DNA from: Thermoflexales bacterium
GTDB taxonomy: Bacteria; Chloroflexota; Anaerolineae; J036; Brachytrichaceae
Assembly (NCBI GenBank): GCA_019694215.1
Contig: JAIBCK010000007.1
Location: forward strand, 1 to 58,617
Length of the DNA: 58,617 bases
Reading direction: 5' to 3'
Shown: positions 34,530 to 42,502 of the stretch, one piece after another
Layout of the letters: each line of letters begins with the position of its first letter
Numbering within the stretch: position 1 is the stretch's first letter
Made by a program: the position numbers and the translations under genes
Notes under the pieces: model-generated
The model's database searches: none
The model's input: only the letters and a program-made list of their open reading frames with translations
Told to the model about the DNA's origin: nothing

Positions 34530-36224
34530 TTACGCTACGCGCTCGGGCGGCTGGCTGAGGTACTTTTCGCGGTTGGCGGTGCGGGCGACCTTGCCCGAGC
34601 TGGTCTTGACCAGCCAGCGTGGGGGCGCCAGGGCGATGACGCGGGCCACGACATCACTGCGCGACGCAATCTGACGGCGCAGGCCTTCGCGCAGGGCTTC
34701 GCGCGCCTCCAACTCCGATAGCTCGGTCTCCGCGATGAGCGCGACTTCCTCTGTCCCCGAGGCCTCGTCAAACAGGCCAAAGGCCACGACACGCCCGGCG
34801 AGGACGCCCGGGACCTCCTCGGCCAGCAGTTCGAGGTCCTGCGGGTAGACGTTCTTGCCACCGACGATGATCAAGTCCTTCTTGCGTCCGGTGACATAGA
34901 GCTCGCCGTCGGCGAGATAGCCAAAATCGCCGGTGAGATACCAGCCGTCGCGGAAGGCCTGTGCGGTGGCATCGGGGCGGTGGTAATAGCCCGAAAGCAT
35001 GCAGTTTGAGCGTAAGGCGATCTCGCCGACCCGCCGTTCGGCCAGGCTGGTGCCATCCCCATCGACGATGCGCACGTCGACGCCGTGAATCGGGCGTCCG
35101 GCCGACAGCATCTCGAGGGTCTCAGCATCGTTGCCCGGCGGAGGAAGCGCGGCATGCCTGTCCTCCCGCAACGCGCGCGCGAGCGGCCGGTCGATGGCCA
35201 CGGGTCCCGTCATCCCGCCCTGCGTGACGGCGAAGACGTTTTCGGCCATGGCGTAGCACGTCGTCATCATCGCAGCGCGCACCCCGAGGCCGGCAAAGCG
35301 CTCGACGAAGAGGCGGTGGCTGGCGGCGCGCATGGGCTCGGAGCAATTGACGAACGCGCGCATTGCCGAGAGGTCGACGCCGTCTACATCGCGCTCGCGC
35401 ACCCGTGTCGCCATGAAGTTGTAGGCGAAGTTCGGCAGCCAGCACAACGTTGCATGATGGGTGGCCATCGCCTGCAGCAGGCGGGCCGGAGCGCGCACCC
35501 AATCAAACGGCGAGAGCAGAACGAGCGGGACGCCAAGCGTGATCGGCAGCACGAAGGAGGCGATTAGGCCCATGTCGTGATACAGCGGCAACCAGCTGGC
35601 GATGCAATCCGTCGCGGGGTCAAGCCGAATGGCCGCGGCGTAGGCGTGGAGCTGGTTGAAGACGGCGCGATGGGACAGCGCGACGCCCTTCTGCAGGCCG
35701 GTGCTCCCAGAGCTGTGCTGCAGCAGCGCGATGTCCTCCGCCTCGATGTCCGTGCGCCAGTGCGGCATCGCGGGCTCGACAGCGTCCAACGTCAGAAGTC
35801 GAGGCAGCTCGGTGATCCCCTGCCCGGCCGCCTCGGCGAGCGCCTTCTCCGCCTCGGGCAGGAAGGCCGTGTAGGTCACGATTGCTGCGGGCCGGGTCAC
35901 GCCAATCAAGGCGACCAGGTCCTGTCGGTATTTCTCGGGCGAGAGTTTCTCGGTGAGGAAGGGCAGAATGGCCGGCGTCGCGCCGCACAGAACCGCGCCC
36001 CAGAAGGCGGCCAGCAACGGCTCGCCGTGTTCGAGGATGATGGCGATCACCGCGCCGCGCCCCAGCCCGTGCGCCTCGTATCGCGAGGCCGCCCCCGCAG
36101 CAAGCTCGGCCAGGCGCGCGTAGGTGATCGGGAGATCCGGCTGGCGGGCGCGCAACAGGTGGATGGCCACCTGATCACCTCGCACCTCCACATGAGCGCG
36201 CAGTGCCGCGGGGAGCGTGTTCAT
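34530..36224 (-). CDS. Fatty-acyl-AMP/ACP ligase (FAAL-type, ANL superfamily)
   Basis: This 564-residue adenylate-forming enzyme activates a carboxylic acid, probably a fatty acid, as acyl-AMP and loads it on a carrier protein. Landmarks are the P-loop SSGSTGLQKGVALSH, SWLPLYHDMGLIASF typical of FAAL proteins, TTCYAMAENVFAVT, and the C-terminal YLTGDFGYLADGELYVTGRKKDLIIVGGKNVYPQDLE region with the hinge Asp. The terminal domain ends SSGKVARTANREKY with the catalytic Lys. It starts 9 nt after the acyl carrier protein gene on the same strand, so the two form an activation-loading pair equivalent to DltA-DltC. Confidence 0.88.
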   Translation of the reverse strand: MNTLPAALRAHVEVRGDQVAIHLLRARQPDLPITYARLAELAAGAASRYEAHGLGRGAVIAIILEHGEPLLAAFWGAVLCGATPAILPFLTEKLSPEKYRQDLVALIGVTRPAAIVTYTAFLPEAEKALAEAAGQGITELPRLLTLDAVEPAMPHWRTDIEAEDIALLQHSSGSTGLQKGVALSHRAVFNQLHAYAAAIRLDPATDCIASWLPLYHDMGLIASFVLPITLGVPLVLLSPFDWVRAPARLLQAMATHHATLCWLPNFAYNFMATRVRERDVDGVDLSAMRAFVNCSEPMRAASHRLFVERFAGLGVRAAMMTTCYAMAENVFAVTQGGMTGPVAIDRPLARALREDRHAALPPPGNDAETLEMLSAGRPIHGVDVRIVDGDGTSLAERRVGEIALRSNCMLSGYYHRPDATAQAFRDGWYLTGDFGYLADGELYVTGRKKDLIIVGGKNVYPQDLELLAEEVPGVLAGRVVAFGLFDEASGTEEVALIAETELSELEAREALREGLRRQIASRSDVVARVIALAPPRWLVKTSSGKVARTANREKYLSQPPERVA

Positions 36225-36233
36225 GCCCGGCGC

Positions 36234-36485
36234 TCAGCCCGCCTTCGCGGCGCGGATGACTTCTGCCAGTTGCTCGAGCGTATCGAAGGTGTCGGCGTTG
36301 AGATCGGCGTCATCGATGCGCACATCGAAGGTCTTCTCGACGAAAAGGCCGAGGTCCACCAGGTGAAACGAATCGATCAGGCCGCTCGACAGGAGCGGTT
36401 CGTCGGCGCGCAGAACGCGCTTGGGCTGCTTGAGGATGCTGGTCGTGACGAAACCGGCCAGCGTGGCGATCATGTCGTTGCTCAT
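36234..36485 (-). CDS. Acyl carrier protein
   Basis: This 83-residue carrier protein has the attachment motif GLIDSFHLVDL, with Ser at about residue 39 as the 4'-phosphopantetheine site. It has the four-helix ACP pattern (IATLAGFVTTSIL, FHLVDLGLFVEKTF, LEQLAEVIRAA). It is separate from the housekeeping fatty-acid ACP context (no fab genes nearby) and pairs with the adjacent ligase. TAGAAT ends 8 nt before its ATG, so the transcript has little or no leader. It is divergent from the DUF456 gene. Confidence 0.88.
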   Translation of the reverse strand: MSNDMIATLAGFVTTSILKQPKRVLRADEPLLSSGLIDSFHLVDLGLFVEKTFDVRIDDADLNADTFDTLEQLAEVIRAAKAG

Positions 36486-36493
36486 CGCGCGCG

Positions 36494-36499
36494 ATTCTA
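36494..36499 (-). promoter_or_regulatory. -10 box (TAGAAT) of the ACP-ligase unit
   Basis: TAGAAT on the minus strand is followed by 8 nt and then the ACP ATG. Confidence 0.45.
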
Positions 36500-36524
36500 C
36501 CCGCGGCCCCGCCGTAAAGGCGGG

Positions 36525-36530
36525 TACACT
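36525..36530 (+). promoter_or_regulatory. -10 box (TACACT), 6 nt before the DUF456 start
   Basis: TACACT is followed by CGCAGC and a GTG start at 36537, the recurring leaderless spacing. Confidence 0.4.
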
Positions 36531-36536
36531 CGCAGC

Positions 36537-37031
36537 GTGGATGCCACCCTCTCAATCCTGCTTTGGATCGGCGCGCTGATCTGCGTCGTGCTCGGCGTTG
36601 TGGGCATCCTGCTACCGGCCCTGCCGGGCGTGCCGCTGGTGTTCGGCGGGATGGTGCTGGGCGCCTGGGCGGATTCGTTTCAACGCGTCGGTGCGTTCGG
36701 GCTGATCGTTGGCGCGGTGTTGATGATCGTCTCGTTCGTCGTCGACTGGCTGGCCGGTGTGCTCGGCGTGCAGAAGCTGGGGGCCAGCAAACTGGCCATG
36801 CTCGGATCCTTTCTGGGTGGCATCGTCGGCCTGTTCTTCAACGTCCCTGGCATTCTGCTCGGCCCGTTCATTGGCGCGGTGATTGGCGAGTATCTGAGTG
36901 TGCGCAACCTGCGCCAGGCCGGCAAGGTCGGACTGGGCACTTTCCTTGGCATGGTGATCGGAGCCGCGCTCAAGATCGCGCTGATCGTCGCGATGTTGGG
37001 CGTGTTTGTCCTCGACTACGCGCTGTTGTAG
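36537..37031 (+). CDS. DUF456-family membrane protein
   Basis: This 164-residue integral membrane protein has four to five helices. The family pattern is visible: GVVGILLPALPGVPLVFGGM near the N terminus and a Gly-rich middle (GSFLGGIVGLFFNVPGILLGPFIGA). DUF456 has no established function. The GTG start at 36537 (VDATLSILLWIG) is chosen because TACACT ends 6 nt upstream and no ATG fits; the much longer open frame upstream lies antisense to the ACP and ligase genes. It stands alone between divergent ACP and tetR. Confidence 0.85.
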   Translation: MDATLSILLWIGALICVVLGVVGILLPALPGVPLVFGGMVLGAWADSFQRVGAFGLIVGAVLMIVSFVVDWLAGVLGVQKLGASKLAMLGSFLGGIVGLFFNVPGILLGPFIGAVIGEYLSVRNLRQAGKVGLGTFLGMVIGAALKIALIVAMLGVFVLDYALL

Positions 37032-37056
37032 TTTCTGAGCGTCTCTCTCATTCCCG

Positions 37057-37085
37057 CTGGCAGTCAGGTGTTCACAGGTTAGAAT
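37057..37085 (+). promoter_or_regulatory. tetR-crtB promoter (CTGGCA-N17-TAGAAT)
   Basis: CTGGCA (37057-37062) and TAGAAT (37080-37085) have ideal 17-nt spacing. The -10 touches the inverted repeat that follows. Confidence 0.55.
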
Positions 37086-37108
37086 ACCTACCAACTTTTA
37101 GGTAGGTA
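37085..37108. promoter_or_regulatory. Inverted-repeat operator of the TetR regulator
   Basis: Perfect arms TACCTACC (37085-37092) and GGTAGGTA (37101-37108) are separated by 8 nt. The repeat covers the expected transcription start, as in autorepressed TetR genes. Confidence 0.75.
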
Positions 37109-37117
37109 AGAGCAGCA

Positions 37118-37759
37118 GTGCCGCGTTCATCACCTCCTCCCCAGGCGGATGCCTCTCCCGCCCGCGACCGCGTTCTCGATGCGGCAGAGGTGCTGTTTTC
37201 CGCACGCGGATACGCCGCGGTGACGCTGAAAGACATCGCGGGTGCGTTGGGCATGCGGCAGGCCTCGCTCTATTACCACGTGCCCGGGGGTAAGGAGGCG
37301 CTCTTCATCGAGGTGACCGAGCGCAGCTTCGCGCGGCACCGGGCGGGGCTGACCGCTGCGTTGACAAGCGCGGGGCCGCATCCCCGCGCCACGCTCGTCG
37401 CGGCGGCCCGATGGATCCTGCTTCAACACATCCCCGACCTCGGCCGGATGCTGAACTCAGACATGCCGGCCCTGCCCGAGGCAGAAGCGGCGCGGCTGAT
37501 GCGCCTGGGCTTCGAGGCGCTGCTGGTCCCCATCGCCGGTGTCTTTGCCAGCCTCCCGATGAAGCCACCGCCAAAGCCCGCCGCCGCGACGCTGTACGCC
37601 GGGGCCTTCATCTCCACCATCACCAGCCTGGGCAACCTGCCCGAGGTGTTCGCCTCCCAACCCAAGGCGGCGATGGCCGAGCACCTCGTGGACGTCTTTC
37701 TGAGCGGGATCGCCGCCCAGCACCCGAAACGGGGGCGAAAGCGCGCGCGGACGGCATGA
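37118..37759 (+). CDS. TetR-family transcriptional regulator
   Basis: This 213-residue repressor has an N-terminal helix-turn-helix: RDRVLDAAEVLFSARGYAAV, then TLKDIAGALGMRQASLYYHVPGGKEALF. The C-terminal helical ligand domain is unassigned. The GTG start at 37118 is the first plausible codon after the operator. A perfect inverted repeat over its promoter suggests autorepression. Its stop overlaps the crtB-like start (ATGA), so the regulator and the terpenoid enzyme are made from one mRNA, and crtB-type activity is likely controlled by this protein. Confidence 0.9.
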   Translation: MPRSSPPPQADASPARDRVLDAAEVLFSARGYAAVTLKDIAGALGMRQASLYYHVPGGKEALFIEVTERSFARHRAGLTAALTSAGPHPRATLVAAARWILLQHIPDLGRMLNSDMPALPEAEAARLMRLGFEALLVPIAGVFASLPMKPPPKPAAATLYAGAFISTITSLGNLPEVFASQPKAAMAEHLVDVFLSGIAAQHPKRGRKRARTA

Positions 37760-38697
37760 ATATCGCCGCCTGGGAACATCCCCTGATCGAGCGCGCCATC
37801 GCCGCGCTCTCCAGCCCCGTCCCAGCCTTCAGGGCGGATGCGTCATACGCAACGCTGGCGAGCGCGCAGGCGTATTGCGAGGCCATCACGCGGCAGGCCA
37901 GCCGCACGTTTCATCTTGCCGCCTCGCTTCTGCCCGCCGCCAAGCGACGCGCCGTGCACGCGTTGTATGCCTTCTGTCGCGTAACAGATGATCTCATTGA
38001 CCGGCCAGGCGATCCAGCCGACATCGACCTGCGTTTCGAGCATTGGCGCGCGCGCGCAGCCAGCCCCGCGCCAGCCGCAGGCGACCCTGTCCTCATGGCC
38101 TGGGCGGATGCGCAGACACGCTTCGGCATCCCCATCGGTCTCAGTGTTCAGCTGATCGAGGGTGTCGCGCGGGACCGCGCCGGCGCGCACTACGAGACCT
38201 TCGAGCATCTGACCACCTACTGCTATGGCGTTGCTTCCACCGTTGGGCTGATGGCGATGCAGATCATCGGGTTTGACAGCCCGGACGCCCTGCCCCATGC
38301 GATCAAGCTCGGCGTTGCATTGCAGATGACCAACATCCTGCGCGACGTCGGCGAGGACTGGCGCGCGGGTCGGGTGTATCTCCCGCGCCAGGAGTTGCGC
38401 GAGTACGGGCTGGACGTGGAGACGCTAAACACGGCGGTGGGATCATCCGCCTGGCGCGATTTCATGCGCTTTCAGATCGCGCGGACGCGGGCGCTGTATG
38501 CGGAATCCGGGCGCGGGCTCGCCTACCTCACCAGGGATGGACGCACGGCCGTCGCCGCGGCATCTGGCCTGTATAGCGCCATCCTCGAGCGGATAGAAGC
38601 CAATGAGTTCGATGTCTTCGGCCTGCGCGCCTCGGTCAGCGCCGCCGACAAGCTGCGCCGGCTGCCCGGATTGTGGTGGCGCGCACAACGGCTGTAG
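37756..38697 (+). CDS. crtB: Phytoene/squalene synthase family protein
   Basis: This 313-residue trans-prenyl head-to-head synthase joins two prenyl diphosphates. Both Asp-rich motifs are present: DDLID (from about residue 78) in ALYAFCRVTDDLIDRP, and DVGED (from about 197) in QMTNILRDVGEDWRAGRVYLP. The SRTFHLAASLLP entry segment is typical of CrtB. Phytoene synthase is the most likely role, but squalene synthase-type enzymes (HpnC/HpnD) look similar. No desaturase or other carotenoid gene is in the window. It ends 3 nt from the convergent SGNH gene. Confidence 0.85.
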   Translation: MNIAAWEHPLIERAIAALSSPVPAFRADASYATLASAQAYCEAITRQASRTFHLAASLLPAAKRRAVHALYAFCRVTDDLIDRPGDPADIDLRFEHWRARAASPAPAAGDPVLMAWADAQTRFGIPIGLSVQLIEGVARDRAGAHYETFEHLTTYCYGVASTVGLMAMQIIGFDSPDALPHAIKLGVALQMTNILRDVGEDWRAGRVYLPRQELREYGLDVETLNTAVGSSAWRDFMRFQIARTRALYAESGRGLAYLTRDGRTAVAAASGLYSAILERIEANEFDVFGLRASVSAADKLRRLPGLWWRAQRL

Positions 38698-38700
38698 TCC

Positions 38701-39834
38701 TTACCTCCGGCCGGCCGCCATCACCCGCGCAAGCGCATCCGCGGTGGCCGCCGCAAGGCGCGCCGAGCCGGCAGGATTCAGGTGAACGGGGCTGTTGGTG
38801 TATTCGGCCAACGGGGAAAGGTCCCATACGTCCAGCAGCGGCACCCCGAGCTCCCCGGTCCGGCGCGTGAGCACGGCGCGGTAGCGGTCATAGGCGCGGC
38901 GGGGATAGAAGGCGTTGTAGCGCAGGTCGCTGTTCGCGCCGCCGGTCGTGGCGGTCGGCTCGTTGATAATGAGCAGCGGCACGTCCGCCTCACGGACGAT
39001 CTTCACGCCAACATCCAGCGCCGACCACAACACCTCCCCACCCTCCAGATCCGCCGATGTCACGCCGCGGAGGGTCTCGTTGGGTTCGAGGTCGATCGTG
39101 AGGCGCTCGGCCGGCCCGCTCAGGTCCTGGTCGATGCCCGTCGCCGCCCACATCGCGCCGAGCACCTGCAGCCGCATCAAGTCCGCGATCGGCCGGCGCT
39201 GACCCACCAGCGTCCTGCCCCACAGGTCTGGCCCCGCCAAACGCGCATCGTTCAGCGCCAGGGGCAGGCCCAGCCCGGCCACGGCGCGGGCATCGGCGGG
39301 GTTGTCCTGCAACAGCACGTGCTCCGGCTGCCGCTCGGCGACAAAGGCGTGCAGCGTCACCGCCCACACGATCAGATCGGGGTGATAGGCGAGCGCGCGG
39401 CGCATCAGCATCAGGTCCTTGGCGACCGAGAAATCGGGATAGCCCAGGTTGTAGAAGCGAACGCGGCGGCCATCCGGCGCGCGCAGGGCCATGGCATTCA
39501 GCTTGCCGGTGAGCGTATCGGCCGGCGCGAGCAACACCCCCCACACCGAGCTGTCGCCGAGCACCACGATGCGATACTCATCCGCCGCCTTTGGCGCGGC
39601 GAGCGCGTGGCTGGCAAACAGGGCGTCGAGGTTGCCCACCACCAGGTTGTAGTCGCGCGCAGGGTCATCGCCAAACGGGAAACGCTCACGCGCTGGGAAA
39701 ACCCTGCCATACAGGCTGAGCGAACCGAGCCAGGGCAGCGGCTGGAGCACGGCAAAGGCCAGGTTGAGGATGACGAAGAACACCAGCGCCCGCCCGAGCA
39801 CCCGTATCGCAATCCCACCGGTCACGGGCCTCAT
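38701..39834 (-). CDS. SGNH-fold membrane protein, partner of the MBOAT
   Basis: This 377-residue protein has one N-terminal membrane segment (about 11-33) and an extracytoplasmic SGNH-type domain. Block I is VVLGDSSVWG with Ser at about 95. The block V region is SPVHLNPAG, with His but no Asp three residues before it. MNEPTATTGG-like NEPTATTGGAN and YRAVLTRRTGELGVPLLD lie between. It corresponds in place and type to DltD or AlgX/AlgJ, which finish O-acylation with an MBOAT. Its ATG overlaps the MBOAT stop (ATGA, 39831-39834), so the two are translated together. Confidence 0.85.
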   Translation of the reverse strand: MRPVTGGIAIRVLGRALVFFVILNLAFAVLQPLPWLGSLSLYGRVFPARERFPFGDDPARDYNLVVGNLDALFASHALAAPKAADEYRIVVLGDSSVWGVLLAPADTLTGKLNAMALRAPDGRRVRFYNLGYPDFSVAKDLMLMRRALAYHPDLIVWAVTLHAFVAERQPEHVLLQDNPADARAVAGLGLPLALNDARLAGPDLWGRTLVGQRRPIADLMRLQVLGAMWAATGIDQDLSGPAERLTIDLEPNETLRGVTSADLEGGEVLWSALDVGVKIVREADVPLLIINEPTATTGGANSDLRYNAFYPRRAYDRYRAVLTRRTGELGVPLLDVWDLSPLAEYTNSPVHLNPAGSARLAAATADALARVMAAGRR

Positions 39835-41231
39835 CGCGTCACCCCCAGAAGGGCGCCAAACACGCGCAGGGCACTGGCGGGCATGGGTGTGGCGAACCAC
39901 ACCCAGCCGAGCGCGACGAAGTGAAAAGTGATCAGCACCCCCACGAGGTGGCGCAACTTCGTCCAACGTGGATCGAGCAGGCCGGATTGCGGCCGCGCCT
40001 TGAGCGCATCGGCGAAGCGGTTGTGCACAAACAGGCCCACCGCATGCCAGGCCCCCCACAGCGCGAAGTTGGCCGTCACGCCATGCCACAGCGCAATCAA
40101 CATCATCGTGCTGGCCTGCCCCACGGCGACGATCTGCATCGGCTGCCAGTCGCGTAGACGCAGGGCGCGGGTGAGCGGATTGAACCAGTAGCCGCGAAAC
40201 CACTGCGACAGCGACATGTGCCAGCTGTTCCAGAACTGGGTGAGGTTGGGCTTGAGATACGGCCGCTCGAAGTTTTCCGGCAGGCGCACGCCCAGCGCCC
40301 GCCCGATGCCGATGGCGATGTCGCTGTAGCCGCCGAAGTCAAAGTAGATGCGCAGGGCGTAGGCGTAGACCAGCAGCCACATCCACAGCCCGTGGGCGTG
40401 CAGGGCGTTATCGCCGTTCAGCGCCACAAGGGCCAACGTATCGGCGAGCGCGAGCTTCTTGACCAGCCCAATCAGGATGCGCCGGGCCGACTCGCCCAGG
40501 TCCGCCACATTCGGCCGCCAGGGCGCGCGCCAGTCCTTGAGAAAGCGGTCGGCGCGATCGATCGGGCCGGACAGGAAGGCGGGCGTGAAGAGCGCGAACA
40601 CAACGAACTCTGCCAACCCGTACGGGCGGAGCGTCCGCGCACCGGTCATGCGGTCGCGCAGCACCGCCAGCAGGCGGAACGCCAGATACGAGTAGCCCAG
40701 CCAGTTGACGTCGGATGCCGAGGCCTGCGCGAGGTCCTGCGCGCCGAGCGCGCGGAGGCCGGCGCTTATCAGCGCGGCCAACACTTCGGCCTTGAGCAGG
40801 ATGAAGAGGACAAGCAGCAGTGCGACGGGCAGCCAGAGCACCCTGGTGGCGGCGGTCGACAGCCGCGCCGCAAGTGCACCCAGGCCCGCGAGAAGCGTCA
40901 GCGCGACGGCCACCAGCAGCGGATCCGGCGGCCGCGCCGGCAGCAGGGACAGAGCAGGAAGGAAGCGCGTCACGGCGAGCGCGGCGACGACGAGCGCGGC
41001 GGCGATCAACGCGCGGCGGGTTGCGGCCTCACGCAACGCGGAGAGCCCATGCAGCGAAAACCACACCAGCACCACCAGACCGAGCGATGCGAGCGGCAGC
41101 CAGAACGTGAGGTTGCGGATCGGCGAGACGGGCTGGAGCAGAAAAGGAAACGCGATGGCGGCCGCAAACGCGAGGCCGTTGCGAATCTGCATTACGCGCG
41201 AGGTCTGCAATGGCGTGGCGGATGCCGTCAT
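39831..41231 (-). CDS. MBOAT-family O-acyltransferase (AlgI/DltB-like)
   Basis: This 466-residue polytopic membrane protein belongs to the membrane-bound O-acyltransferase family. The MBOAT core is clear: LSGPIDRADRF, YAYALRIYFDFGGYSDIAIGIGRALG, RPYLKPNLTQFWNSWHMSLSQWFRGYWF, and the conserved His in IALWHGVTANF. Relatives pass acyl groups across the membrane from a cytosolic donor to an outside acceptor with an SGNH partner. Its ATG shares a base with the stop of the upstream microprotein (TGATG at 41229-41233). It forms one unit with the microprotein and the SGNH gene. Confidence 0.92.
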   Translation of the reverse strand: MTASATPLQTSRVMQIRNGLAFAAAIAFPFLLQPVSPIRNLTFWLPLASLGLVVLVWFSLHGLSALREAATRRALIAAALVVAALAVTRFLPALSLLPARPPDPLLVAVALTLLAGLGALAARLSTAATRVLWLPVALLLVLFILLKAEVLAALISAGLRALGAQDLAQASASDVNWLGYSYLAFRLLAVLRDRMTGARTLRPYGLAEFVVFALFTPAFLSGPIDRADRFLKDWRAPWRPNVADLGESARRILIGLVKKLALADTLALVALNGDNALHAHGLWMWLLVYAYALRIYFDFGGYSDIAIGIGRALGVRLPENFERPYLKPNLTQFWNSWHMSLSQWFRGYWFNPLTRALRLRDWQPMQIVAVGQASTMMLIALWHGVTANFALWGAWHAVGLFVHNRFADALKARPQSGLLDPRWTKLRHLVGVLITFHFVALGWVWFATPMPASALRVFGALLGVTR

Positions 41232-41347
41232 CAGAAGCCCTGGTAGATCCAGCGCGGCGAGGTGCCGGCCGTCGCGATGATCAACAGCAGAACGGCAAGG
41301 CAGATCAGCAGCGCGGCCAGCGTTTCGCGATCAAACAGGCGTCGCAT
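41231..41347 (-). CDS. DltX-like 38-residue membrane microprotein
   Basis: This short gene starts with ATG at 41347 and ends with TGA at 41231-41233, sharing its last base with the MBOAT start. The product begins MRRLFDRE, has one hydrophobic helix (about residues 9-28), and ends SPRWIYQGF. Charge placement predicts N-in, C-out. In the Gram-positive Dlt pathway, DltX is a similar single-helix protein encoded in the operon. Its C-terminal aromatic motif holds a Tyr that relays the acyl group between DltB and DltD; the pattern W-x-Y-x-x-F here matches that type. It lies 9 nt after the M20 gene. Evidence is position, coupling, topology and motif. Confidence 0.75.
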   Translation of the reverse strand: MRRLFDRETLAALLICLAVLLLIIATAGTSPRWIYQGF

Positions 41348-41356
41348 GGGCGTCGG

Positions 41357-42490
41357 CTACCAATCGCGCAGCATCGCCGCGCACAACGCAGCGCGTTCAG
41401 GCAAGCTCTCGATCAGGATGTGCTCGTGGCTGGCGTGCATGCCGTCGCCGATCGCGCCCAGGCCGTCCATGGTCGGCACGCCCATCCCAGCGGTGAACGA
41501 CGCGTCACTGCCACCACCGCTGGGCGCGTGGGCAAAGACGCGCCCGAGCTCGTGCTGGGCGATCGCGTTGATCTTCTCGATCGTCGCAAGGCGGCCGGCG
41601 TCGCACTCCATCGGCGGCCGGTTGAGGCCACCCTCGACGGTCAGGCTTGCGCCAGCAAGCACCGGGCGCAGCCCCTTGAAGCGCTCGACCATTTCGGGGC
41701 CATCGGCGCTGCGCGCGATGCGCAGGTCGGTGCGGAAGTAGGCGCTGTCGGGCACGACATTCGTCACACCCCCGCCCCGAATATCACCGACAGAGACGGT
41801 GATGCCGCGCGCGTAGTCGGTCCAACGTTGGACGGCAAGCACGTGGTGGGCCAGCTCCTCGATGGCATTGATGCCCTTCTCGTGGTCGCCGCCCGCGTGC
41901 GCGGCCCGGCCGGTCGCCCGCACCGTGAACAGCCCGGTACCCTTTCGCGCCGATTTGAGCGCGCCGTTCGCCAGGGCGGGCTCCATCACCATGGCCAGCG
42001 CGCAGCCCTCCGCCAGTCGCTCGATCAGCGCGCGAGAGGTGCGGCTGCCCGTCTCCTCGTCCGACGTGAACAGCACGCGCACCTCGCGGGTCGGAAAGGC
42101 ATCCGCCTCGAGCAAAGCGCGGATCGCGGAAAGCGCGATGACGTGCGAGGCCTTCATGTCGCACACGCCGGGGCCATACAGCTTGCCGTCGGCGTGTCGG
42201 ATCGGCATCGCCGAAAGCAGGGACCCGACCGGATGAACGGTGTCCATGTGCATGAGCAGCAGAAGCGGCTCGCGCTGGCCGGGATTGAATGTGCCCAGCA
42301 CGTGGTCGCCCACGTTGGCCTGCGGGAACACCGTCACGGTGGCGCCCAACGCACGCAAGGTGGCCTGATGATCGGCACCCACGGCATCAACGGCGGCCTT
42401 GTCGTTGGTCGGCGATTCCAGCGCCACGATCCGCTCGAGGTGTTCGAGCGTGTGCGGCAGCGCGTGTTCCAGGGCGCGCAACAGGGTCAT
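41357..42490 (-). CDS. M20-family metallopeptidase/amidohydrolase
   Basis: This 377-residue cytosolic enzyme belongs to the glutamate carboxypeptidase/ArgE group. Metal and catalytic motifs are HMDTVHPVG, GPGVCDMKAS, SDEETGS with the general-base Glu, an acid in MEPALANGA, and a late His in MHASHEH. The dimerisation domain contains GRAAHAGGDHEKGINAIEELA. M20 enzymes cleave C-terminal Glu/Asp, N-acyl amino acids or acyl-homoserine-type amides; the substrate is unknown here. It lies 12 nt after RNase Y and 9 nt before the microprotein, in one transcriptional direction. Confidence 0.9.
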   Translation of the reverse strand: MTLLRALEHALPHTLEHLERIVALESPTNDKAAVDAVGADHQATLRALGATVTVFPQANVGDHVLGTFNPGQREPLLLLMHMDTVHPVGSLLSAMPIRHADGKLYGPGVCDMKASHVIALSAIRALLEADAFPTREVRVLFTSDEETGSRTSRALIERLAEGCALAMVMEPALANGALKSARKGTGLFTVRATGRAAHAGGDHEKGINAIEELAHHVLAVQRWTDYARGITVSVGDIRGGGVTNVVPDSAYFRTDLRIARSADGPEMVERFKGLRPVLAGASLTVEGGLNRPPMECDAGRLATIEKINAIAQHELGRVFAHAPSGGGSDASFTAGMGVPTMDGLGAIGDGMHASHEHILIESLPERAALCAAMLRDW

Positions 42491-42502
42491 GGGGACCTCC
42501 GG

